From: Sanguinoderma infundibulare
Lineage: Eukaryota; Basidiomycota; Agaricomycetes; Polyporales; Polyporaceae
Direction: 5' to 3'
Length of the DNA stretch: 64,000 nucleotides
Assembly: GCA_032821775.1 (NCBI GenBank)
Contig: JAVLRN010000003.1
Location: 372,001 to 436,000, forward strand
Part shown: positions 54,998 to 64,000 of the stretch, piece by piece
Layout of the letters: every line of letters starts with the position of its first letter
Position numbering within the stretch: position 1 is the first letter of the stretch
The notes under the pieces: generated by a model
The model's database searches: none
Told to the model about the DNA's origin: nothing
Seen by the model: only the letters and a program-made list of their open reading frames with translations
Translations under genes and position numbers: made by a program

Positions 54998-57316
54998 ATG
55001 CCCTCTACTGCCCCCAGCTCTGGCCCACTGCAGCCACCGCTTATGCCGGGGCATCAACCTGGCACGCAAAACTCGCTCTATCAAAACCTTGGCGCGGCGC
55101 CCAGCCCTGGAGGACCGGCCCCGCTGCATACCCCCGGGAATGGGCCAACGCCCATGGAGCTCGACCCCACGGGCGCATCGAGAGGGGGAGGAACCGCCCC
55201 GCTGCCTGGATTTGGGTCTCCGCACCCAGTGAACCTCACTCCGGGCCCCGCTCCCACGCACTACTACGCACCGCAGCCACTGCTGTACTCACATGAGTAC
55301 GTGGAGCAGCACTACACGCACGCACCGCCGGCCGGGTACGCTGTCACGTACAGCCCCGGGCCGGCCCCGCAATATGCCTATCCTGTGATTGCGGCCCCCA
55401 CGCAAGTGCCCATGGCTCCGCCATATCCGGCAGAGACATGGCACTCACATCAGTCCCTTCAGGACCGCATTGCCGAGCTAACCAGCCGCAACGCGGCCGC
55501 TGAAGCGGAAATCCAGCGGCTCCGCTCGGAAAATGTGGAGCTGCACCATGCGCAGGAGGCTGAAAGGACGCCTCCTCTGCGCGGCCCCGGGTTCCACCCC
55601 TACAGTAGGAACCCCGCTGCCCACGGCAGCCAGGGACATGACTCCCGTCAGTCGCGCAGCGACCACAGGAGTCGTGGCTCGACTCCTTCGGCCCCGCCCA
55701 CTCGGATGGGGACTCCAGCTGGGCAGTCTGCGGGAAAACCCCCCACGCAGACTGACCCGGCCCCCACAGGTGCGTCCACGTCCCGGGATGCACCCAAATC
55801 GAGTGCTCCCAGCACTAGCGCGCGCGCCGCCACTGACAACCCCACAGTCGGCCGCCGTGAGGGCCGAACCGCTGCCGACGACTCCCCGCTATTGGAGTCG
55901 TCGGAGCACGCCACACCGGGGCAGTGCGACCCGTCGGTCGAGCTGCACCCGCTCTCCCAGTGGTATCGCCACTGGTGCCGCTCGCCGCACGCGGCGCCCA
56001 AACCCGCGCCCAAGTACCGCGATGAGGAGGACGAGTGCCTCCCCAGCGCAATTCTGCCGGAATTTGCGGTCAAATATATCGGCCCGAAGGCGGAGGACGA
56101 GGAGGATAGCTGCGTCAAGTCAGCCGAGAAGAGGAGGGCCACCGGGAAGGACATACGCTCAGCGGAGCGCAAGGACAGACCACAGCCCGAGCTCGGCGTG
56201 TGGGCAGGCCTCACGATCACCACGGCCAACCAGGCCCACAACCTCCGCCACCTTGCTCTCAGTGAGCAGGACGTCTTTGCAGCTCGTTTCTACTGTGAGA
56301 TCCAGCGGCGGCTCCAGCACACCCAATTACAGCGCACTGAGGGTGAGCGAATCCTCGTCCGCACATACACCGCGGACCGCCGCCATTTCCCCGCTGACGA
56401 CTTCTACAACTCGTCGCGCGCCGCTTGATGCACCCCTAAACCGAGCGACACGGAAATGCAAGTCGATGCCTTGGACGACCTGGTCCTGATGGCGCCGGCC
56501 ACTCCTGAGCCCCCTGCCTCTCCTGGCCCTACCACCAGCTCCACTCCCTCCGGAGATTATACGTCGGTTCACCACGTGATCCCCGCAGTGCTTCCCCACG
56601 ACACTTGGAGCATCCGTGCGTCCTCCGGCCTCCAACCTCACCTCTCCTGGTCAATGGACCCCGAGGACATCGTCCGCGCGTTCAGTGCCCTCCCCACATC
56701 AAAGTGGCCGGTTGCCATGCACGATGACAAGGGCACCTTTCCCCCGTGCAGTGACACCATTTTCCGGGTCCCGCGCACTGGTGATGCCATCGCAGAGGCC
56801 TTCATCACTTCCTGGCTCCCCGTCGTTCCCCCGGGGCAGAGCGCACGATTTGGCGAATCAGCGTTCTTCCGGGGGATCGTCAAACTTCTCTCCCTCCCAA
56901 AGGTGTACGACTGGCTCGTGGAGAAGGGCCAGTACCATCTCCTTCTCGTCGAGGAGCCGCAGCCGTACCTATATGACTGCCGCAACCTCGGCCTCCACCA
57001 CGTCGCTGCCTGGCTCTGTAGCCATGGTCTCGAGCCCGACGGCCCTGGGAACCCCAAGACCAAGCTGCTGCGCAGCTGTATCAACAAATATGCTCTGTAC
57101 CTCTGCAGCTGGTTTGAGGGGCACGTCAGCCCCGACAGCGACCACCCATTTGTTTACAAACCTACGTCGACGGGTGAGCTCATCCAGGACGCATTCGTGC
57201 CTCTCATCCCCGATTACTGTACCATCTTCCGCTCACCCCCTGTCTCTTACATTTTGGACACTACTGATCCCACTTCCACTCCTTCCACCCCCGACGTGAT
57301 TATGTCTGGTAAATAG
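54998..57316 (+). pseudogene. ORF2 of Gypsy B, large protein of unknown function
   Basis: From ATG 54998 one frame of 773 codons runs to TAA/TAG-type end at 57316, interrupted only by TGA 56426-56428. The first half is Pro/Gly-rich (PTPMELDPTGASRGGGTAPL, HYYAPQPLLYSHEYVEQHY) with a clear coiled coil (LQDRIAELTSRNAAAEAEIQ), then acidic-basic stretches. The last 290 codons look like a folded domain (DPEDIVRAFSALPTSKWPVA, FFRGIVKLLSLPKVYDWLVE, RNLGLHHVAAWLCSHGLEP). It has no signal peptide, membrane segment or known retroelement domain, so it is not an envelope. It overlaps no pol sequence and lies in a different frame. Its high GC and good codon structure argue for real coding selection in the past. 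Confidence 0.65.
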
Positions 57317-57337
57317 TCACTCCTTTATTATTATTTT

Positions 57338-57389
57338 CCCCGCTATTACCTACATAATCCCCGCTATTACCTACATAATCCCCGCTACA
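57338..57389 (+). repeat. 21-bp tandem repeat, 2.4 copies
   Basis: Unit CCCCGCTATTACCTACATAAT, located between ORF2 and the polypurine tract. Confidence 0.85.
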
Positions 57390-57412
57390 TTCTTGTCCCC
57401 GCGATGCTGGTC

Positions 57413-57425
57413 CAGAGGGGGAGGA
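57413..57425 (+). promoter_or_regulatory. Polypurine tract of Gypsy B
   Basis: AGAGGGGGAGGA directly abuts the TGTAAAGG start of the 3' LTR. Confidence 0.85.
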
Positions 57426-57606
57426 TGTAAAGGATGTTTAGTATAGCGCTTGATTACATAATATCATAGGTACTCAGTCCTGTACGCACGGTAAGGCGAC
57501 TCCAGCCTTACCACCACCACCCCACTAGTGTACCCGTCGCCCTCAATATCAGGATGTTGACGAGTTACGCCCGGGGCCCTGGAGGCTCAACCCTTGTGCT
57601 TTTACA
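57426..57606 (+). repeat. 3' LTR of Gypsy B
   Basis: 181 bp, partner of 47160-47340, followed by GACCT. Confidence 0.92.
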
Positions 57607-57611
57607 GACCT
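57607..57611 (+). repeat. Target-site duplication of Gypsy B, right
   Basis: GACCT, identical to 47155-47159. Confidence 0.88.
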
Positions 57612-58048
57612 GCAGGCCAATCACAAACTAGCAATATCGCATACTGAAGGACTCAGCACATGTCGATGGCAACTCACATAAGGAATGCGTGCACACTGAG
57701 GACACACTAAATCATCAGCCAGAGAGAGGACATACGTACTGCAGGATATACCGCACATGCTGGTGAGCAATGTGCTGAAGGCGTGGGCATCATACAACAT
57801 CATGCTGGAGCCGCCATCGAAGGGTCAATCCACGAGGAGAGACTCATACTGAATGCAGCTGGCAGGGACTATGTGGGCACCGAGCCCATCATCTCCCCCC
57901 CACTGAAGATCGGACTGTCCCCAGTCCAGTGCGATCGCTGAAGGCGAGTCAGACGAATGGAAAAAGGGAATAAGGAGATCGCGCTAGCCTGAATGATACC
58001 AGGAGGCCAGGGGCAGAGCAGTACACCTCTCCTCCGTCCTCCATCATC
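57612..58048. other. Right flank of Gypsy B, no gene seen
   Basis: No supported gene. It is continuous with the sequence left of 47155 before the insertion. Confidence 0.35.
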
Positions 58049-58698
58049 ATGCCTATGCATGACCTTGATGATGAAATGGATGCTCTTGTGGAAGAGTTGC
58101 GTCCTGGACTCAACGAGGAACTGGACCGCTCTGTGGAAGCATTTCAAGTGGAAGTGGAACGCAACAACCCGAATGTAAACCAGATGCGCGAGCTGGTGGA
58201 AATGATTGCTGATCAAGTGGTAAAGTCACTGATATCAATGCATGTGTTGCACTCTAAAGACCAGTAACAGGTGACCCACTCCTGGCTGCAGGGAACATCC
58301 CTGTTGATAGCCGCGAGCGTGGAAGTGACGGAGGCCTTGATTGTGCGCACGAACCCCACGTACGGCCTGGATGAGCACTTCACCAACCAGTACTACCAGC
58401 TCCGGGAACTCTGGTACGTGTGCTCAATTAACATTGACATTGCCACTGCTGAAGTAGCCCTGGCATGCGCGCACGCCTTGAATGCCGCTGCGTTGCACCT
58501 CCCGGTCATTGTACCCTCACGCACCGCGGGCCTGGACCATATTGTCAAAGAAAAATGCAAGGAGCTGAGCCATTTTCACAAGGTGCAGTGACGCTACAAA
58601 CGCACCGAAGCAACCTGGCGACAGGGCAGGCTGAGCGTCGGTGCTGCCCTCAAGAACAACGAGTACCAATACGTGCCAGTACTGCCAGAGGAGTGACA
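58049..58698 (+). pseudogene. Helical ORF of unknown function with point stops
   Basis: A single frame starts at MPMHDLDDEMDALVEELR and continues through LVEMIADQVVKSLISMH, a TAA at 58265-58267, AALHLPVIVPSRTAGLDHIV, a TGA at 58589-58591 and GAALKNNEYQYVPVLPEE to the final TGA. Both inner stops are one C-to-T change from Gln or Arg codons. The start is acidic and helical. I do not recognise it. It may be part of another repeat gene. Confidence 0.35.
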
Positions 58699-59877
58699 TA
58701 TGATGCAGGGGCTAATCATCACCATATATGAATAGCACAGATCCATTTGTTCCGGAAGTGAATTCAAGACTGGTCCTTGATGACCATGATGGAGATCGGC
58801 TGACGCGGTCACACACCCATGGGACCCACTTCGATGCATCCCAATGCAGCTTGGCGAACTTGAGGAGGGGCTTGAGAGTATTCGAGGCGTAGGAGGCCCA
58901 GAGCAAGAACATGAGGACAACCCTGAGTGGCTATCCAATGCCCTGGTGTCATAATGAACACTGCGAAAGGAGAGGCTTCTGGGAAGGTTAAAGAAACAAG
59001 GCCAAACCACACGAGTGCTCGACCATTCCGTAAGTCTTGACATGCCGCTGGCTCTGTTGCCCTCTGTCGAACACTCTTTTGCAGGAGCACAAGACCTCCT
59101 CTGGGTCTCGTTCCGTCTGAACCATGCAGTCGAAGTCCAAGTTGAACAACGCCTGGACACGCTTGAGCAAGGAATTGCAGCTGGAGCTGCACAGCCTTCT
59201 GTGGAAAAGGAAGTACAGACCATCATCGAAGACCTAGTAAGCCTGTCATATGGAGACTAAATGACAGTTACTGAGTGGTCCTCGAAGATGTATTTGGGTG
59301 TCTTCTGAGGCAGTCCTGGAGCGGTTGAGCCCTGGTTCGCTCGATTGCACGTGGCCATGAAACGATGCCCACCGGAGTTCGAGATGACTCACACCACCCA
59401 TCACTACATTGGGCAAGCACAAGACCTCATCTTCATCGAAAGCACCCGCGCACGTCTCGAGCATCTTCGGTGAGACCGAGCGGATGCTATTGAGTTACAA
59501 GACTTGATCGTGCGTCTCGACCCTCCAGACCCTGGATCCGCCCTGGAGGTCGAAGAACTCGTTGCTGAGACCACTGTCGCCGAAGTGCAAACCATGTGCA
59601 CGCTGACCACACTGAACTACCAAGTGACTGACCGCGAGGACTATGTTTGAAAAGCAGCTGCCATCGAAGTGATTAAGGATAATTGAGGATGCAGGGAAGA
59701 GGCATGAGGAACGCTAAATCTGGACGAGTTCAATGCTAGGTTTGGACCCTTAGCAGAAGCGAAGCTGCAGTGGTGCAATTTGGATTCTTTGTGTAGTACA
59801 TAGCCCATGAACAAAAGCTTGAATGTTCGTTCCGCTGCTCGACCTGCGTTCACATCGTTCGAACCTCGTCTTCGTCC
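58699..59877. other. Degenerate coding-like fragments
   Basis: Short plus-strand frames (59015-59260, NHAVEVQVEQRLDTLEQGIA; about 59490-59650, RLDPPDPGSALEVEELVAET) are of the same helical style as 58049-58698. They may be diverged pieces of one repeat gene. Confidence 0.3.
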
Positions 59878-60285
59878 TTGCTCAACATGCCTGCCTTCAC
59901 GATAGCCAGCGTCCACTGCACCACCATCACACTTCTCCAGCAATTGATCACGGATTTCTTGTGCACGGTCTGCGACAATGGTTGCATTGGTCCACAGCCT
60001 GACCACCTCATCACCTTCACCCGACATGTCCTCGTCCTTGTGTATTCCCTTCCTGCTGACGTTGACCTCGACCACATGGTCAACTACCTCCTCATCCAGC
60101 TTCACACGTATGCACAAGACCCGCTTTATGACATCATGACCCTGAACACCTTCATCGCCCTCTACTCCACTCACACGCGTGACCTACGATACACCCACGC
60201 ACGTGACACGTATGACCAGGCAGTCGCCGCCTTCCGCACAGTGCAGGTCGTGCACCAATACGCGATTGCGAGTGGTGTGAGATAG
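59878..60285 (+). CDS. ORF of unknown function, 135 codons
   Basis: An open frame with good amino-acid composition (ASVHCTTITLLQQLITDFLC, DVDLDHMVNYLLIQLHTYAQ, TYDQAVAAFRTVQVVHQYA). It looks alpha-helical. There is no family match from memory, and neighbouring frames of the same type are broken. It could be a residue of the same decayed gene as 58049-59650. Confidence 0.35.
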   Translation: MLNMPAFTIASVHCTTITLLQQLITDFLCTVCDNGCIGPQPDHLITFTRHVLVLVYSLPADVDLDHMVNYLLIQLHTYAQDPLYDIMTLNTFIALYSTHTRDLRYTHARDTYDQAVAAFRTVQVVHQYAIASGVR

Positions 60286-60841
60286 CCGACTCGTCAAGCA
60301 GGGTAGAGGGGGCGAAGCAGGCAATGCAGGGCGCATTGGACCAGATGTCCATCACAGAGTACACCAGTAAGTCATCCTTCGATCCTGCTCTGTTGCAAAC
60401 TGGCCAACCACCCCGCTCCTGTGTGCGCAGGGAACTGCACGCTCGTGACCGGCATGTACTGGTTTCAGGGCGAAGGGCCATACGATGGCCAAGGCGCAGC
60501 CATGCTGCCTGAAGCGGAGACTGGGAACAATGAAGACATGGAGGGCGAGGAGGACATGGGGGCAGAATAGATGGGTAAATGGGTCCAAAACGATGTGCAC
60601 AGCCGGCGCAGGAGTAGCCACAGACCAGAACCAGTCACTTTTGCTTGTAGTTGCGAATTTTTGAATATCCATCGCAAGTCTTGAAGTTCTTGAATAAGCC
60701 AGTGACTGAAGAGATCGACCAAACAAAAGCTAAGAAAGGAAAATTGATGAATAGCAGCAAAATACTTGAGGCATAAAGGAAATGAATCACTGCGCATACA
60801 AGAGTACGTGCACGAGTATCAGGGCATTGCCTGATTTTTGA
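60286..60841. other. Sequence without supported genes
   Basis: Only short overlapping frames. It is the left flank of the Gypsy remnant C. Confidence 0.35.
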
Positions 60842-62971
60842 CTATTGCAGATCATCGATGAGAGCGAGTGCGCCCGCCTCATCCTCCCCTTCACCTATGT
60901 CTTGAGACTCCTCCAAGGCTTTGATATGTTCATCATCGACATCAAGTGCATTCGCCTGCAGCCGAATGGGTGCCAGATGCGCAAAGTAAGGGAGTACCCG
61001 GAACACGGCAACCGGCCAGTCGAAAACAGTACCATCGAGTTCGGACAAGATGTATGTGCCCCCATGGTTATGCACAATAATGAGATAGGGATCCAAATAG
61101 CGTGCGAGCATCTTACGGTTGAGGGATTTCTCAATCGCAGTGTTCCGGAGGAGAACGATCATGCCTGGCTGGTGGTTAAAGTCGCGAATTGTCGCCATGT
61201 GGGTTTTCTCGAACTCGAGCATGTCCTGTACCCGATCTGCATAAACTTCCAAGCACAGGTGCACGACATCTTCGGCATGCTTCTGAAGCACGATTGTTCG
61301 ATACACCACAAGATCAGCAGTCAAAAGCATTGTGTCCGGCAGCCCTACAAGGTAGGTCGCCTCCACAAAATCCAAGAGCAAGATCAGCTAGCTTCCCATG
61401 ACCGTGAAGTATGGAGAACATCCTAGTCACCAGTGCCATGTGGTTCTATCAGACCAGAGTACCATGTGCATGTGTCCGGCCCAACTAGTCGGATCACCAT
61501 TGGTAGCCTTGAATAAGGTGTCCTGGACCATCTGATGCAGACTCTCGATTACTCTGTTTGCTTGCGAATTGTATCCCGAAATCCGAATGTGGCAGATGTG
61601 GTACTTTTTCCCATGGTACTCCAATGCTGTGACCCAGGGCGCACTGTTGTTCGAAACTAGTTCGGAGAGAGCGCTCCACCAAGAAATAAGGTCTTGAAAG
61701 ATCCACTCGCTGATCATCTTCGCACCTTCCGAAGTAACCGCCCGCCCTTTTGGCCAGGATGTGGTTGCACAATGCACGTGCAAGAAATACTTGTATTGTC
61801 CTGGCATATGCATCACATCGACGTGCACACGCACCATGGGAGCAGAAGGTTCCGGCATGACGGGTGGAATTGAGATATGCGTAGTTTGTCTGGTCTGGCA
61901 AATGTGGCAGGAGCGCACATACCAATGTACATCGCACGCGACATCTGGCCACCAAAAATGTTCCTTCACAAACGCACATGTTGCCCATTGACCTCGGTGA
62001 CCAACGCAGTCGTGCAGTGCGAAAAGCATCTCCGGCCGATGTTCCGGCAGTGGTACAAGCTGATGTCTTCCTTCCGGATCCTTCTTCCACAAGCATCCTC
62101 TCGCATCAACCACAAACTGAATCGCGAATTTGAGAAATCCTCCCCAGGTACGGTCTTCCACTCCATCCGGCCGTTTCAGATCATGAAGAAAGGCGCGAAT
62201 GCGCACCAACCGGTCATCAAGCTCGTGCGCCCTAGGTGATCACAGGAAAGCTGAATACGGCGTAAAATCAACTTTGCCCACCCACGCAGACAGTGATGAA
62301 TCCTGTGTAAACACCACGACTGAATCAACTTGACGGGACGCCTCACGCGCAAAGCCAAATGTTGTAGCGGGATGCAGGATGAAGTGCGCAAGGCTGTACT
62401 TGTTGTCAATCCAATCATCAAAGTCGTCCTCTGGTTCCGGGCGATCACCCTCTTGTGCTGAGTGAAGTGATAGGCCATCCGGTGCGGTATGTGTCTTGCC
62501 AGGAACATGGACCAGTTCGAAGTGGAACATGAGTGTCCCCATTATCCAGCGATTCATTGAAGCGGACGGCTGAATATCCGGGTTCACAAGCATGCTGCTG
62601 ATATAACTCACATCAGTTTCGATGAAAAGGTTGCATGCGCCAACGAGCCACAGCTTGAGCGCGCAGAGCGAACGGAAAAGCCCATAAAGTTCCAACTTTG
62701 GTTGCGAGAAACACCTCTTGTGCTCGTTAAAGGTAATGCTTCCAAAACGACTGAAGTAATGTTGAGTCAGGTCTTGAGAGTCCTCCTGCATGAGAACATA
62801 ACCAACTGCAATTGGTGCAGTATCCACTCCCAAAATGATCGCAGCTCCTGAGTCATAGTTGATAGGCTGGAGAGCCAGAGAGTCAAGCAACGCTTGCTTG
62901 AGATCCTCCATAGCCTTGCATTGTTCGAAGCTGAATTCAAATGGAACATCCTTCTGAGTTAAGGCAACCAA
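60842..62971 (-). pseudogene. Gypsy pol remnant C: RNase H and integrase
   Basis: Minus-strand fragment in one frame with stops at 62240-62242, 61427-61429 and 61388-61390. It begins inside RNase H (FEFSFEQCKAMEDLKQALL, IILGVDTAPIAVGYVLMQED, FSQPKLELYGLFRSLCALK, FETDVSYIS-type, VHVPGKTHTAPDGLS). Next come the integrase zinc region (HDCVGHRGQWATCAFVKEHF, CHICQTRQ) and core (VHVDVMHMPGQYKYF, SELVSNNSAPWVTALEYHG, GYNSQANRVIESLHQMVQD). The C-terminal domain follows (TYLVGLPDTM, PGMIVLLRNTAIEKSLNRK, YILSELDGTVFDWPVAVFRV). The wording is close to Gypsy A, so both belong to one lineage. No RT, Gag or LTR is found next to it. Confidence 0.85.
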
Positions 62972-64000
62972 GGGTGCCGCACGATGTAGGGTCCCCTACG
63001 TGCCCTGTGCCCAGAATCTTCGCATTCCATGTGGTTCCCTCTCGCACCGATCAGTCACCACCGTATGCACCATACACGACTCGGGTCCTTGGCCTTCCGC
63101 ATCGTGCAGGCTCTTCGGCTACCACGCGTATCTACCACGTGGTTACCACACATTGTGCGTGTCCCCCTTTGACCGCGCAGCTCCTCTTCCTCGCAGCCCG
63201 GTTACGCATATGGATTACGGGTGCCCTTGCACTCGGGGATCATTCGGTACATCCTCGATCGTATGCACATCTCATTACATACCACAGAACGTGCGGTGGC
63301 ATGGCACGGTGCCTTGTGGCTAGGCCTCCGATCAGTTTAGTATGATGCGTGACTATCTTCGACATGGTCATGATGCGTCAATCACGGTCATGTGTTGTAT
63401 CCGGCATGTACAGGATTCCTTGGCTCTTTTACGATACTGCATGTTTCAGCTCGTGGTTGATAGGTAGTTCTGTTGCAGGTGTCTCTCGGACTCTCTTTTA
63501 GGTTACAGTATGGTTCCACATGGGCTCTGTAGCTACATTTCAGAGCTGTGGTAGGCTAGTAGTGTTTGTGCCACTGCGTGGTATGCGCAGTGTGTCCCCT
63601 TTGTACTTAGTTTTGGATTGGTGTATGGATTCCACAGGCTACCCCTGGGCCTCAGATCTCTCGTCTCTCATACCTGCGTGCATATGACTCCCTTCGGGCT
63701 CCGAGTAGCCTCTCTGCATCGACTTCAAGCCTCTCTTTGCCAGTACATTGTGCAATTGCATGTACTCTGCATTGTTCTTCCTCCATAGTGCCCGTGCACA
63801 CCGATCGTATCCACCTCGTATACTACCGCATGGTAGTTGGCCTATGTGGCCACACCGTAGTTGAGTCTCCCCCCTTTCCCTACCGTTCGGTGGCCTTTAG
63901 GCTTGCAGCACACCTGTACCACCTCGCATCTTTCCGTCACGGCCTGTCCTTTCCCCACGTTGATCCTCCAGTTCTACGTGCAGGTTCCCCGTGCACGTTA
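62972..64000. other. Sequence without supported genes to window end
   Basis: Pyrimidine-rich plus strand with short frames only. It shows none of the RT sequence expected upstream of remnant C, so that element is truncated or interrupted here. A guest element cut by the window edge is possible. Confidence 0.35.

Larger units (their letters stand above)
47160..57606 (+). mobile_element. Chromodomain Gypsy retrotransposon B, structurally complete
   Basis: 10,447 bp between 181-bp LTRs (47160-47340, 57426-57606) with TG...CA ends, a GACCT target duplication and a polypurine tract next to the 3' LTR. It encodes Gag, protease, RT, RNase H, integrase and a chromodomain in one frame, plus a second large ORF before the 3' LTR. 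I found no tRNA-complementary primer site after the 5' LTR, so self-priming as in Tf1/sushi elements is possible. In-frame stops mean this copy cannot make full-length proteins. Confidence 0.93.

Noticed and set aside
55533..56489. 318-codon frame overlapping ORF2
   Set aside because: Arg/Pro-rich shadow of the better-composed ORF2 frame.
54998..57316. A retroviral-type envelope gene
   Set aside because: It is in the right position, but there is no signal peptide, membrane span or cleavage-like site; the protein is Pro-rich and coiled coil.

Overview
The window looks like a stretch of an Agaricomycete (mushroom-forming, probably wood-decay) basidiomycete genome. The signs are GC-rich genes with many 50-80 bp introns, a secreted GH10 xylanase with a fungal CBM1, a Basidiomycota-type divergent kinase gene, and Gypsy and Copia retrotransposons of types common in that group. 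The species cannot be named from sequence alone.

Positions 1 to about 21.4 kb are a normal gene-rich segment. In order: two tandem paralogues resembling the family I know as DUF6697 (394-2440 and about 3013-4791, both +); a Ser/Pro-rich protein of unknown function (6000-7508, -); a CBM1-GH10 endoxylanase (8331-9928, -); IMP dehydrogenase (10633-12629, -); an F-box protein (14203-15548, +); an ER-type TPR/J-domain co-chaperone of the DNAJC3/P58IPK type (16318-18758, -); and a divergent protein kinase-like protein with a possible Crinkler-like N-terminus (19389-21374, -). I see no operon-like functional link between them.

From about 21.5 kb to the end the window is a transposon compartment with no convincing host gene. 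It holds: (i) diverged direct repeats at 21.6-23.05 kb; (ii) a 2.18 kb fold-back element (23456-25632) with roughly 1.03 kb and 1.07 kb nearly identical arms, each carrying a tRNA-like module; (iii) a Gag-only Copia element (TR-GAG type, 25887-27378 plus 40548-40605) with 230-bp LTRs and a 5-bp target duplication. The second LTR of that element is split by (iv) a 13.2 kb minus-strand Gypsy element (27379-40543), whose polymerase gene is itself split by (v) a 1.5 kb TIR element (31266-32790). Further right are (vi) a second Gag-only Copia element (42665-44108) with a half-tRNA-iMet-type primer site; (vii) a complete-looking chromodomain Gypsy element (47160-57606) with one gag-pol frame and a large second ORF between integrase and the 3' LTR; and (viii) a minus-strand Gypsy pol remnant (60842-62971).

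The terminal repeats and target duplications fix the order of insertion: Copia TR-GAG first, then Gypsy, then the TIR element. The coding frames of elements vi-viii are mostly open but broken by point stops, nearly all explainable as CGA->TGA or TGG->TAG/TGA transitions, as expected from deamination of methylated, silenced repeats.
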